Of a stretch of DNA of 28,273 nucleotides, positions 16,328 through 24,534 are shown piece after piece. Origin of the DNA: Ascidiaceihabitans sp. GTDB lineage: Bacteria; Pseudomonadota; Alphaproteobacteria; Rhodobacterales; Rhodobacteraceae. The notes beneath the pieces are model-generated. The model saw only the letters and a list, made by a program, of their open reading frames with translations, was not told the DNA's origin and ran no database searches. Location of the stretch: positions 1 through 28,273 of the forward strand of contig JALZUL010000001.1 in the NCBI GenBank assembly GCA_023301665.1, written 5' to 3'. A program made the translations under genes and the position numbers. Every line of letters begins with the position of its first letter. Within the stretch, counting starts at the first letter, position 1.

Positions 16328-16672
16328 TTGGACTACGCTTCATTTGCTATTGAGTGGGAGGCCGCATGGAACTCCCACTCGCTTGATCGCATCCTCGCGC
16401 ATTACAGTGAGGATGTAGTTTTTCGCTCTCCAAAAGCGGTTCGTTTGGTGGGGAGCGGTGAGCTTTATGGTAAGCCTGCATTGCGCGCTTATTGGGGTGC
16501 TGCATTGAGCAAGCAGCCGGATCTTTCATTCGTAGTGGTAGATGTGATGTATGGCCATGCCATGATGGTGATCACCTATCGAAACCAGCGAAATGTGCTT
16601 GCAGCAGAGACGTTACGGTTTGGCACCGATGGACTAGTCGTTGAAGCGTCTGCTTGCCACGTACCCAGTTAA
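16328..16672 (+). CDS. NTF2/SnoaL-like small protein
   Basis: About 114 residues with the cone-shaped NTF2/SnoaL pattern: an N-terminal helix EWEAAWNSHSLDRILAHYSED, strand VVFRSPKAVRL, then GKPALRAYWGAAL and a C-terminal sheet through VVVDVMYGHAMMVITYRNQ. Family members are isomerases, dehydratases or ligand-binding proteins; no catalytic residue can be assigned. The start is uncertain. A TTG at 16328, one base after the ilvE stop, gives MDYASFAIEWEAAWN, which fits the domain; a GTG at 16286 inside ilvE would add 14 residues. Neither has a clear ribosome binding site, so coupling to ilvE is likely. Confidence 0.68.
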   Translation: MDYASFAIEWEAAWNSHSLDRILAHYSEDVVFRSPKAVRLVGSGELYGKPALRAYWGAALSKQPDLSFVVVDVMYGHAMMVITYRNQRNVLAAETLRFGTDGLVVEASACHVPS

Positions 16673-16679
16673 TTAACGT

Positions 16680-17624
16680 TTATTGTCCTTTGGGGGCGGT
16701 CACTGCGCGGTCCTTGCTGCGATCCATTCCCAATGTGCGTTCGCGCCAGATGATCACGATTCCACCTGCGACAACCAGCAAAGCACCAAGAACCATATTC
16801 ATGGTCGGCGCTTCGCTGAAAATAAAGTATCCAATAATGCTCGCGAAAAGCAGCGAGACATAATCAAATGGTGCCAGCATTGAGGCAGCACCATAGCGGT
16901 ACGAGCTGGTCACTAAAATCTGCGCGACGGCTCCGATTGTTCCCGCGCCAAGCATCAGAGCCAATGAGTAGTTGCTAGGCCAAACCCATCCAAAGGGGAT
17001 CGAAAGCAGTGACAAGGTTGTTGCGGTGAGCGAGAAATAAAAGACAATAGCGCCGGTATGTTCTGTCGCGACCATGCGGCGTACGTGTATTTGTACAAAA
17101 GCTCGCAAGCCTGCCGCCCCGAGAGTGAACAATGCGCCAAGCCCTGCGCCTGTCGTCATCGCCTGAGTGTCCAGCGATAAGCGTGGTGCCATGACGATCA
17201 TAACACCAGCGAGACCAAGGGCGACGGCAGATAAGCGGTAAACACCTACGCGCTCACCAAGTAATACGACGGCGAGTATGACAGTGAATAAGGGCGTCGC
17301 GTATCCGATAGCTGTCGCTTCGGGGAGCGCGATCAAGCCAAGCCCAGCAAAGGTAAGAAACATGGCGCTGGACCCAAATAACCCGCGCCAAACATGACCC
17401 ATGAGGTTGTTGGCTGTCAGTCCCTCGCGCAGTTCGCCCCTGCGAAAGAGCCACAGCATGATTATGGGGATCGGGATAAAGGACCGAAAGAATACGGCTT
17501 GTCCTGTAGGGACCTCTTTTGTGGCCTCCTTAACCATAGCTGCCATACAGACGAACAAAAGAACGGCGGTTACTTTGAGCGCGGTGGCGCGCCCGGGGTT
17601 GTGCTCTGTGTGCGGCTTATCCAT
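16680..17624 (-). CDS. DMT-family (EamA) transporter
   Basis: A 314-residue inner-membrane protein with ten predicted hydrophobic segments arranged as two EamA repeats. The first repeat includes ALKVTAVLLFVCMAAMVKEA, FFRSFIPIPIIMLWLF and LIALPEATAIGYATPLFTVI. The second runs from about 165 and includes GAGTIGAVAQILVTSSYRYG, YVSLLFASIIGYFIFSEAP and MVLGALLVVAGGIVII. These are hallmarks of drug/metabolite transporters of the RhaT/YdcZ superfamily. Substrate and direction cannot be told; exporters of amino acids or metabolites are common in the family. The gene sits 90 bases downstream of aroC on the same strand and may be transcribed with it. Confidence 0.9.
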   Translation of the reverse strand: MDKPHTEHNPGRATALKVTAVLLFVCMAAMVKEATKEVPTGQAVFFRSFIPIPIIMLWLFRRGELREGLTANNLMGHVWRGLFGSSAMFLTFAGLGLIALPEATAIGYATPLFTVILAVVLLGERVGVYRLSAVALGLAGVMIVMAPRLSLDTQAMTTGAGLGALFTLGAAGLRAFVQIHVRRMVATEHTGAIVFYFSLTATTLSLLSIPFGWVWPSNYSLALMLGAGTIGAVAQILVTSSYRYGAASMLAPFDYVSLLFASIIGYFIFSEAPTMNMVLGALLVVAGGIVIIWRERTLGMDRSKDRAVTAPKGQ

Positions 17625-17714
17625 GCCTTTAGGTGCGCCTCTTGGGCGGGGATTGCAATTGTATTATTTCGACAGCTAAAGGCGGGTGTAGATATTGCGG
17701 GGGCTATTGGGTGA

Positions 17715-18815
17715 TCAGCCAATAACGCCTTGGTTCTCGCCGACTTGACCGCGGTGCATCAGCATATGGTCAAGCAAGATGCAGGCCATCATGGCTTCGC
17801 CTACTGGAACAGCGCGAATACCAACGCAGGGGTCGTGGCGCCCTTTGGTGATGATGTCGGTTTCTTCGCCAGATTTTGTAATCGTTCTGCGCGGTGTCGT
17901 AATCGACGACGTAGGCTTTACTGCAAAGCGTACAACAACGTCTTGACCTGTAGAGATCCCACCCAGGATACCGCCGGCGTGATTGTCTGAGAAAACCGGC
18001 CCATCAGGACCCATGCGAATCTCGTCAGCATTCTCTGTGCCCATTAGCGTCGCGGCAGCCATACCTTCACCGATTTCAACGCCCTTAACGGCATTGATCG
18101 ACATCATTGCCGCGGCCAAATCAGTGTCCAACTTTGCGTAAACAGGCGCGCCAAGACCTGCGGGTACGTTGCGAGCTGTGACTTCGATGACTGCACCAAC
18201 GGAATTTTGCGATTTGCGGATACCATCTAGGTAGGTATCCCACTCTTGTGCGGCTTCGGCGCTTGGCACCCAAAACGGGTTTTGATCAATCGCGTCCCAG
18301 TCAAATTTGGAGCGGTCGATATGCTTTTCGCCCATCTGAACCATGTAACCTGTGATCTGCATTTCTGGGGCCAGCATCTTGATCGCTTCACGGGCGATCC
18401 CGCCTGCCGCTACACGTGATGCGGTCTCGCGTGCAGAAGAACGCCCGCCACCACGGTAATCGCGAATGCCGTACTTGGTCCAGTAACTGATATCAGCGTG
18501 ACCGGGGCGGAATTTTTCGACGATATCTCCGTAGTCTTTGCTGCGTTGGTCGGTGTTTTCGATCAACAACTGGATAGGAGTGCCGGTTGTAACGCCCTCG
18601 AATACACCTGATAGGATTTTGACGGCATCTGGCTCTTTGCGCTGGGTCACGTTTTTCCCTGTGCCGGGTTTGCGCATGTCTAACCAGTGCTGCAACATCT
18701 CAGGGGTGACAGGCACGCCAGGAGGGCACCCATCCACTGTCGCGCCAATCGCAGGACCATGGCTTTCGCCCCAAGTGGTAACGCGGAACATGTGGCCGAA
18801 GGTGTTGTATGACAT
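17715..18815 (-). CDS. aroC: Chorismate synthase
   Basis: Converts 5-enolpyruvylshikimate 3-phosphate to chorismate, the last common step of aromatic biosynthesis, using reduced FMN. The 366-residue product starts MSYNTFGHMFRVTTWGES at 18815; AGGA lies eight bases upstream, and the frame extends 15 codons further to 18860 without supporting signals. Family signatures are FRVTTWGESHGPAIGATVDG, TDQRSKDYG, YRGGGRSSARETASRVAAGG and HAGGILGGISTGQDVVVR. Length is in the family range. It is divergent from the TPP riboswitch-thiBPQ unit, with the promoters in the 120-base gap 18816-18935. Confidence 0.97.
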   Translation of the reverse strand: MSYNTFGHMFRVTTWGESHGPAIGATVDGCPPGVPVTPEMLQHWLDMRKPGTGKNVTQRKEPDAVKILSGVFEGVTTGTPIQLLIENTDQRSKDYGDIVEKFRPGHADISYWTKYGIRDYRGGGRSSARETASRVAAGGIAREAIKMLAPEMQITGYMVQMGEKHIDRSKFDWDAIDQNPFWVPSAEAAQEWDTYLDGIRKSQNSVGAVIEVTARNVPAGLGAPVYAKLDTDLAAAMMSINAVKGVEIGEGMAAATLMGTENADEIRMGPDGPVFSDNHAGGILGGISTGQDVVVRFAVKPTSSITTPRRTITKSGEETDIITKGRHDPCVGIRAVPVGEAMMACILLDHMLMHRGQVGENQGVIG

Positions 18816-18935
18816 AAGCTCTATCCTAAGCGCGTTGCTTGAACGCAGCATCCTTTGCAAGGCTATCTATCCGTGACGGCCTTTGCCCTCAAGTGGTTTT
18901 GGCTTGCGGTTGCGTCGCTGACCTTCTATCCAAAC

Positions 18936-19024
18936 CCTACCTCGGGGGGCTTTAACTAGCTGAGATGCCATTGTGCGGACCCGTTGAACCTGAACCGGCT
19001 AACACCGGCGGAGGGAAGGTATCG
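18936..19024 (+). ncRNA. TPP riboswitch (THI element) controlling thiBPQ
   Basis: The conserved thi-box core is present: CTGAGATG at 18960-18967, ACCCGTTGAACCTGAACCGG around 18979-18998, then TAACACCGGCGGAGGGAAGG. A short P1 can be drawn from TACC (about 18938-18941) with GGTA (19018-19021); P2 and P3 use CGGG and GCT/AGC. It lies about 45 bases before the thiB start. TPP binding should lower expression of the transporter. A likely expression platform lies downstream in 19032-19062 (see findings). Confidence 0.95.
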
Positions 19025-19068
19025 GCACAACAGCCCCCTTTTCCCTATCGCCGCAAAAGGAGAGTGCC

Positions 19069-20049
19069 ATGAAGTATTCTACATTTGCAGCGGGCGTTTT
19101 GACTGCAAGCTCAGCTTTTGCTGAGACGCCTGTACTTACCGTTTACGCGGGAGACTATTTTACATCTGAGTGGGGCCCGGGCCCTGTTATCGAAGCAGGT
19201 TTCGAAGAAATTTGTGAGTGCGATTTGCAATTTTCTACCGGCGATCTCGTACCGCGTCTTTTGCTTGAGGGTAAGCGTACCAAAGCTGACGTAGTGATTG
19301 GGCTTAGCTCTGACGTGACTGCCAAAGCACGCGAAACAGGTCTATTTGCACCGCATGGTCAAGACAGCAGCGCGCTGACATTGCCAGTTGAATGGGCTGA
19401 CGACACGTTCTTGCCGTTCAACTATGGCCATACGGCTTTCATTTATAATGAGACAACAATGGACACGCCGCCAGCAAGCTTTGATGCTTTGTTAGATTTG
19501 CCGGACGATGTGAAAATTGTTGTCCAAGATCCACGCACCTCGCTCTCTGGCTTGGCAATGGTTCTTTGGGTTGATGCGGTGTACGGCGAAAAATCAGCTG
19601 ATGTTTGGGCAAAGCTTGCACCAAAAATTCTGACCGTGACCAAAGATTGGTCTTCTAGCTACGGTATGTTTACGGACGGTGAAGCGGACATGGTTCTTAG
19701 CTACACAACCTCACCAGCATACCACATGTTCGCCGAAGAGGATTTCACTAAGAAAGCTGCGATCTTCCCAGAAGGTCACTACTTGATGGTCGAAACTGTG
19801 GGTAAAATCGCGACAACTGAAAAGCCAGAATTGGCTGATGCATTTATGGCATATGTCATGAGCGAAGGTTTCCAAACAGCTATACCAAAAGCCAACTGGT
19901 CTTTGCCATCTGCTCTGCCAAAAGATCAGTGGCCTGATGAATGGGCACAATTGCCTTTGCCAGAAAATGTAGTGTTTTACACCGAAGCGGAAGCAACTGC
20001 TGTTCAAAAACAAGCCATTGAGACATGGCGCGCCGCGCTCAGCCAATAA
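19069..20049 (+). CDS. thiB: Thiamine/TPP ABC transporter substrate-binding protein
   Basis: A 326-residue periplasmic binding protein that captures thiamine, its phosphate and TPP for the ThiPQ importer. An N-terminal signal peptide runs MKYSTFAAGVLTASSAFA with cleavage expected near residue 18/19. The mature protein opens with VLTVYAGDYFTSEWGPGP and contains TGDLVPRLLLEGKRTKADVVIGL, LPFNYGHTAFIYNET, DPRTSLSGLAMVLWV and SYTTSPAYHMFAEED, all typical of ThiB. Ribosome binding site AAGGAG lies six bases before the ATG. It follows the TPP riboswitch and overlaps thiP by 25 bases. Confidence 0.96.
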   Translation: MKYSTFAAGVLTASSAFAETPVLTVYAGDYFTSEWGPGPVIEAGFEEICECDLQFSTGDLVPRLLLEGKRTKADVVIGLSSDVTAKARETGLFAPHGQDSSALTLPVEWADDTFLPFNYGHTAFIYNETTMDTPPASFDALLDLPDDVKIVVQDPRTSLSGLAMVLWVDAVYGEKSADVWAKLAPKILTVTKDWSSSYGMFTDGEADMVLSYTTSPAYHMFAEEDFTKKAAIFPEGHYLMVETVGKIATTEKPELADAFMAYVMSEGFQTAIPKANWSLPSALPKDQWPDEWAQLPLPENVVFYTEAEATAVQKQAIETWRAALSQ

Positions 20050-21584
20050 AAGGCGTTGCAGGGGCTATCGCGGCATCTATTGTTGTCGTGGCGGTCCTGC
20101 TTGCGCTTGTCGGCATCGGCCTTCGGGTCGATGCCATCAGCGGTCTTGGGCCCGCTGAGTGGCAAGCGATCCAATTTACACTTTTACAATCTTTTCTGTC
20201 AGCGTTGCTGTCTTGCGTGCTTGCGATCCCTATCGCGCGTGCTTTGGCAAGGCGGCGGTTTTGGGGGCGTTCATTCCTCATCACGTTGCTTGGCGCACCT
20301 TTTATCTTGCCTGTCATTGTCGCGATGCTGGGGTTAATCGCCATTTTCGGGCGATCCGGTGTTCTAAATGATTTGCTCAATCTCTTAGGATTGGCCGAGG
20401 TTTCGATCTACGGATTACAGGGTGTGGTTCTTGCCCATGTCTTTTTCAATTTACCATTGGCGACCCGCCTTTTGGTTCATGGTTGGCAAAGTGTCCCCAG
20501 CGAACGATACCGTTTGATCGCCCAACTTAGCGCAGGCCCGGCCACAGTCTTTCGTCTTATCGAAGGGCCATTGCTGTTGCGGATTCTGCCTGGCGCATTC
20601 GCGCTGATTTTTGTGATTTGTCTCACCAGTTTCGCGGTGGCTTTGACATTAGGTGGGGGACCACGTGCGACGACAATTGAATTGGCTATATATCAGGCCT
20701 TCAAGTTCGATTTCGACCTCGGAAAAGCTGCGTTGTTATCCTTGATACAGCTTGTTGTCGCAGGCGCTGCAGCTTTACTGGCGTTTCGTCTTGTTCCCTC
20801 AGCGAGCTTTGGGGGCGGGATGGATCGTATGCAGCAAAGGTGGGATGTGAAAGGTGGATGGCGAGCGATCCCTGATATTTGTTTCATCGTTTTGGCCTCG
20901 GCTTTCTTGATCTTGCCTATCCTCACGATTGTTATTTCTGGATTGCACGGAATTGGGCAAATGCCACTTGTTGTCTGGAAAACGGCTTGGACATCCCTTT
21001 GGGTGGCTCTGCTCTCTGTCGCAATTCTTTTGGGGCTATCGTTGCCAATGGCGGCTTGGGTCGCCACCTCAAAACGTGCAAGTGTTGAGGCTATCGGGCT
21101 TATCGGGCTTACGGTTTCTCCTTTGATGATAGGCACGGGGTGGTTCATCTTGATCCACCCTTTTGCTAACCCAATCGATTGGGCATTACTTGTTACGGTT
21201 TTTGTGAACGCGATGATGGCCTTGCCTTTTGCGCTGCGTATTCTTGTGCCAAGCTTTCGGGAAACTGTGCACATTTATGGACGATTGAGCGGCGCAATCG
21301 GGCTATCCTCGATTGGTTTTTGGGTATGGGTTCTTTTGCCACGCTCTCGCCCGCAAATCGGCTTTGCGGCTGGTTTAACTGGTGCTTTATCGGTCGGGGA
21401 CTTGGGTGTGATCGCATTGTTTGGGGATCCTGATCGCGCGACATTGCCGCTACAGATGTATCGGTTGATGGGCAACTACCGGACAGAGGCAGCAGCAGGA
21501 GCGGCTTTAATCTTGTTGGTTTTGGCCTTTGGGTTATTTTGGATCATGGATTACTGGGGGCGACGCAATGCTATCGTTGAATAA
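20025..21584 (+). CDS. thiP: Thiamine/TPP ABC transporter permease
   Basis: A 519-residue inner-membrane permease with two homologous halves and about twelve membrane segments, as in the ThiP family. Binding-protein-dependent transport (EAA-type) loops that contact the ATPase are seen near GWQSVPSERYRLIAQLSAGP in the first half and PSFRETVHIYGRLSGAIGL in the second. Membrane segments include AIAASIVVVAVLLALVGIGL, FLITLLGAPFILPVIVAMLG and AALILLVLAFGLFWIM. The gene overlaps thiB by 25 bases and thiQ by 17, so the three are translationally coupled and fall under the upstream TPP riboswitch. Confidence 0.95.
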   Translation: MARRAQPIKGVAGAIAASIVVVAVLLALVGIGLRVDAISGLGPAEWQAIQFTLLQSFLSALLSCVLAIPIARALARRRFWGRSFLITLLGAPFILPVIVAMLGLIAIFGRSGVLNDLLNLLGLAEVSIYGLQGVVLAHVFFNLPLATRLLVHGWQSVPSERYRLIAQLSAGPATVFRLIEGPLLLRILPGAFALIFVICLTSFAVALTLGGGPRATTIELAIYQAFKFDFDLGKAALLSLIQLVVAGAAALLAFRLVPSASFGGGMDRMQQRWDVKGGWRAIPDICFIVLASAFLILPILTIVISGLHGIGQMPLVVWKTAWTSLWVALLSVAILLGLSLPMAAWVATSKRASVEAIGLIGLTVSPLMIGTGWFILIHPFANPIDWALLVTVFVNAMMALPFALRILVPSFRETVHIYGRLSGAIGLSSIGFWVWVLLPRSRPQIGFAAGLTGALSVGDLGVIALFGDPDRATLPLQMYRLMGNYRTEAAAGAALILLVLAFGLFWIMDYWGRRNAIVE

Positions 21585-22260
21585 CCTAAAGATTGCGCAG
21601 GGTTCATTTGAATTGAATGCGAACTTTGATGTGCCGACTGGGAAAAAGCTTGCAATCATTGGCCCGTCAGGATCGGGAAAGTCGACACTCGTTGGTGCGC
21701 TTTGTGGGTTTATAGATGTGATTGAAGGCCGTCTTCTTAACGATGGCCAAGACATAACAAACGCTGCGCCGGATGCGCGCGATATGGCGATGTTGTTTCA
21801 GGACAACAATCTATTCCCGCATCTTACGGTTGCTCAAAATGTTGGCCTTGGTGTCCGGCCTGTTCTGCGTCTGAAACGAGATGAATTGGACCGCGTAACT
21901 GCTGCATTATACCGTGTTGGTTTGGGAGACCTTGGTGGACGCAAACCTGCGGACCTTTCTGGCGGGCAGCAAAGCCGCGCTGCCTTGGCGCGTGCGCTTG
22001 TGCAGTCAAAAGCATGGATGGTTCTTGATGAACCGTTTGCAGCGCTTGGACCAGCCTTAAGAGCTGAAATGCTTGACTTGGTAGGGCAGGTTTCCGAGGA
22101 AACAGGCGCTGGTGTTTTGATGGTGACCCATGCACCAGAAGATGCTCGACGGCTTGCGGACGGCGTTATCTTTGTTGCCGATGGGGTTGCACATGCACCG
22201 CAGGCGACGGGCGAGCTACTAGACAACCCGCCACCTGCATTGAAAGCATATCTCGGCTAG
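21568..22260 (+). CDS. thiQ: Thiamine/TPP ABC transporter ATP-binding protein
   Basis: A 230-residue ABC ATPase. Walker A is GPSGSGKST at 32-40, the Q-loop region is MLFQDNNLFPHLTVAQNV, the ABC signature is LSGGQQSRAALARAL, Walker B is AWMVLDEPFAAL, and the H-loop is VTHAPEDARR. LFQDNNLFPHLTVAQNVGLG is especially typical of ThiQ. The start at ATG 21568 is preferred over an ATG at 21529 because a GGGGG stretch precedes it and the resulting length matches the family. It ends the thiBPQ operon, overlaps the end of thiP, and shares its last four bases with the convergent ribH. Confidence 0.95.
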   Translation: MLSLNNLKIAQGSFELNANFDVPTGKKLAIIGPSGSGKSTLVGALCGFIDVIEGRLLNDGQDITNAAPDARDMAMLFQDNNLFPHLTVAQNVGLGVRPVLRLKRDELDRVTAALYRVGLGDLGGRKPADLSGGQQSRAALARALVQSKAWMVLDEPFAALGPALRAEMLDLVGQVSEETGAGVLMVTHAPEDARRLADGVIFVADGVAHAPQATGELLDNPPPALKAYLG

Positions 22261-22700
22261 ATCCCAGCGCGTGCTTTTACGATGCTAAGGGCTGCTTGAG
22301 CCGCTTCATGGCCTTTGGTCACAAAGTGATCGCGGTAGATTGCGTTGTGATGATCCGTTTCTTGGTAATGATGCGGCGTGAGGGAAACGGATAAGACTGG
22401 AACACCTGTATCCAACCCGGCACGCATCAATCCGTCGACCACAGCTGAGGCGACAAAATCGTGGCGGTAAATTCCGCCATCGACAACAAACGCTGCACAA
22501 ATAACGGCTGCGTATTTGCCAGTCTGGGCAAGGTCACGTGCAATCAACGGCATCTCAAAGGCACCGGGCACATCAATCACGTCGATTTGCTCGAGCGGGA
22601 TGATTTTCGAAAAACCCTCTAGCGCGCGATCAACGATATCGGCGTGCCATTGCGCTTTGACGAAAGCAAAGCGGGTTTCGCTGTTAAGGGTGGGTGTCAT
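22257..22700 (-). CDS. ribH: 6,7-dimethyl-8-ribityllumazine synthase, RibH2 type
   Basis: Condenses 5-amino-6-ribitylaminouracil with 3,4-dihydroxy-2-butanone 4-phosphate in riboflavin synthesis. The 147-residue protein (start at ATG 22700 with AAGGAG six bases upstream) resembles Brucella RibH2, the decameric type, rather than the icosahedral RibH1: compare AQWHADIVDRALEGF, DVPGAFEMPLIARDLAQTGKY, VVDGGIYRHDFVASAVVDG and SLTPHHYQETDHH. It stands alone, without ribD, ribE or ribBA beside it, and is preceded by an FMN riboswitch, so its expression should follow FMN supply. A second RibH1-type gene may exist elsewhere in the genome. Its last four bases overlap thiQ. Confidence 0.95.
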   Translation of the reverse strand: MTPTLNSETRFAFVKAQWHADIVDRALEGFSKIIPLEQIDVIDVPGAFEMPLIARDLAQTGKYAAVICAAFVVDGGIYRHDFVASAVVDGLMRAGLDTGVPVLSVSLTPHHYQETDHHNAIYRDHFVTKGHEAAQAALSIVKARAGI

Positions 22701-22775
22701 CGTTATCTCCTTATGGTTCAGACACAGCACCCAAGGCGATTACATGCATCACATCGCCCCTATCGGGACGTTGCG

Positions 22776-22916
22776 CGCACATTCTCTTTCATCCGGACTA
22801 TGACCGTCGGCTCTGGCATCTCACCAGATCTGCTAGACCCCCGAAATATCGGGGCGCTCGCGGGCTCGTGGATTAAACCCACATACCGCCGGTGGGGAAT
22901 TTCGCCCCGCCCTGAG
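22776..22916 (-). ncRNA. FMN riboswitch (RFN element) controlling ribH
   Basis: Read on the minus strand, the RFN consensus is clear: an opening CAGGGCGGGGCGAAATTCCC, then CACCGGCGGTATGTGGG, a variable arm around the CCCCGA-TCGGGG hairpin (about 22841-22858), GATCTGGTGAGATGCCAGAG, CCGACGGTCATAGTCCGGAT and the closing GAAAGAGAATG. It ends about 75 bases before the ribH start. FMN binding normally reduces expression. There is no T-run after it, so control of translation is more likely than termination. Confidence 0.95.
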
Positions 22917-22986
22917 AATATTTGCAGTGTTGCCAATTTTCGCAGGCCTCTGCAATATCAAAACGTAAGAATTCAGGACTTAACCA

Positions 22987-23605
22987 ATGCACCCCAATCC
23001 GATATTTCACGACGCCGATGCCGATAAAAATTTGAGTTTTGCGCGCGAACGCGGCTTTGGCGTCTTGGCGGTTAACGGGGATACCGGGCCGATGCTTTCA
23101 CATGTTCCCTTTGTATTGTCCAAAGATGGCACAGCCGTTGATTTGCATCTTGTACGATCCAACCCAATTGCACGTGGATTGAAGCATCCATTGAAAGCAA
23201 AAATCGCTGTTTCTGGTGGGGACAGCTATATTTCGCCAGATTGGTATGGGGTCGAAGATCAAGTACCGACTTGGAACTACGTTTCAGTGCATTTGATTGG
23301 GCCGTTAGAGTTGCGTCCTCAGGACGAGCTTCGGGCTTTGCTCGACCACCAGTCGAGTTTCTTTGAAGAACAGCTTTTGCCAAAACCCCCTTGGAAGACT
23401 GGGAAAATGACACCAGATGTCTTGGATAAAATGATGCGTCAGATTGTGCCATTGCCGAATGGATGTTGAGGCAGTCGATGGGACTTGGAAGCTTAGCCAA
23501 AATAAGCCTGATGACGTGAGAGTGAAGGCGGCGGATGGTGTGGAGGCCTATGGGGTTGGCACTGACCTGGCGGTGATGGCTGCGCTGATGCGAGGCGCGA
23601 AATAG
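22987..23605 (+). pseudogene. PaiB-like FMN-binding protein, interrupted by a single-base frameshift
   Basis: Frame 1 runs from ATG 22987 to a TGA at 23469 (160 residues) and starts MHPNPIFHDADADKNLSFA, with GFGVLAVNGDTGPMLSHVPF, SGGDSYISPDWYG and VPTWNYVSVHLIGPLEL, the hallmarks of the PaiB/FMN-binding negative regulator family (split-barrel flavin fold). PaiB proteins are usually near 205 residues. The missing C-terminus is present in another frame from 23459 to 23605: MDVEAVDGTWKLSQNK, ending MAALMRGAK. Removing one G at about 23454 would restore IVPFRMDVEAVDGTWKLSQN without a break. Either the gene is a recent pseudogene or the base is a sequencing error. It is divergent from the FMN riboswitch-ribH unit. 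Confidence 0.85.
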
Positions 23606-23670
23606 CTGTGGGATTGCGCGTTTATTGAAAGAGGTGAATAGTCGCGCAAGAAACGTTCAAGGAGATCGCC

Positions 23671-24282
23671 GTGAAACTCTATTATAGTCCGATGTCACCC
23701 TACGCCCGAAAAGTTGTGGCTTTGCTGCACGAGACGGGGCAACAGGATGATGTGGAAATTGTACAGGTTGCGACGACACCGACACAACCAATGGACGGAT
23801 TGGCGGCTAAAAATCCTTTGTCCAAAATTCCGGCTTTGGAACGTATTGATGGGCCGACCTTGTATGACAGCCGTGTAATTTGTGCGTTCTTGGATGCCCG
23901 TGCTGGTGGCAAGCTTTACCCAGTTGGTCTCGGAAAGTGGGATGTGCTGACGCTTGAGGCGACAGCGGATGGTATTTTAGATTGCGCTGTTTCGATCACT
24001 TATGAAGGTCGTGTACGGCCCTCTGAAAAGCAATGGGATGGTTGGACTGATGCGCAATGGTCCAAAATAATCGGAGCATGTTCGGCACTTAATACGCGTT
24101 GGATGAGCCATTTGAATGGGCCATTGGATATGGGGCAGATCGCGGTTGCTTGTGCTTTGGGTTATCTTGATTTGCGTCACGATGCGCGCGGATGGCGCAA
24201 GGGTCACGATACGTTGGCAGCTTGGTATGAGGTGTTCCAGCAGCGAGAGTCACTGCTAAAATCGGCACCGCCTACTCAATGA
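23671..24282 (+). CDS. Glutathione S-transferase family protein
   Basis: A 203-residue GST with an N-terminal thioredoxin-like domain (KLYYSPMSPYARKVVALLHE, about 2-21; NPLSKIPALERIDGPTLYDS, about 48-67, containing the cis-proline and glutathione-contacting Asp-Ser). The all-helical C-terminal domain follows, with a late GQIAVACALGYLDLRHDARG segment. The start is GTG at 23671, supported by AAGGAG six bases upstream. The catalytic residue may be Ser6 or Ser9, but I cannot assign a class. The substrate is unknown. It lies 65 bases after the PaiB-like gene and may be in the same transcript. Confidence 0.88.
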   Translation: MKLYYSPMSPYARKVVALLHETGQQDDVEIVQVATTPTQPMDGLAAKNPLSKIPALERIDGPTLYDSRVICAFLDARAGGKLYPVGLGKWDVLTLEATADGILDCAVSITYEGRVRPSEKQWDGWTDAQWSKIIGACSALNTRWMSHLNGPLDMGQIAVACALGYLDLRHDARGWRKGHDTLAAWYEVFQQRESLLKSAPPTQ

Positions 24283-24534
24283 AATCAAATTCTTGATTCG
24301 TGTATTTCGCGTGGGAATTGGTGGTTTCAGTCTAAAAGTTACCAAGTTGTGACTGGAAATGCCTGTGTTAAAGGTCTTTTCTGCATCAGAATACGTAACT
24401 GCGACCAGATGCGTCACTGATGTGTCTAGACGCACTCGAACTCGAGCGTTACACAGCGCCCAGCAAGGGACCGTTTATGACGGGCCCAATGTATCTAATG
24501 GCCCGTATGGGTCGAATGAATTGGAGAAACCCAC

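Noticed and set aside
23440..23470. Programmed ribosomal frameshift in the PaiB-like gene
   Set aside because: No slippery heptamer or strong downstream stimulator is visible; an indel or sequencing error is simpler.
24283..24298. AATCAA/TTGATT inverted repeat after the GST gene as terminator
   Set aside because: A short AT-only stem without a T-run; too weak to call.
24283..24534. Promoter or operator for petABC
   Set aside because: Several partial boxes and a bulged repeat around 24430-24450 were seen, but none was better than chance by eye.
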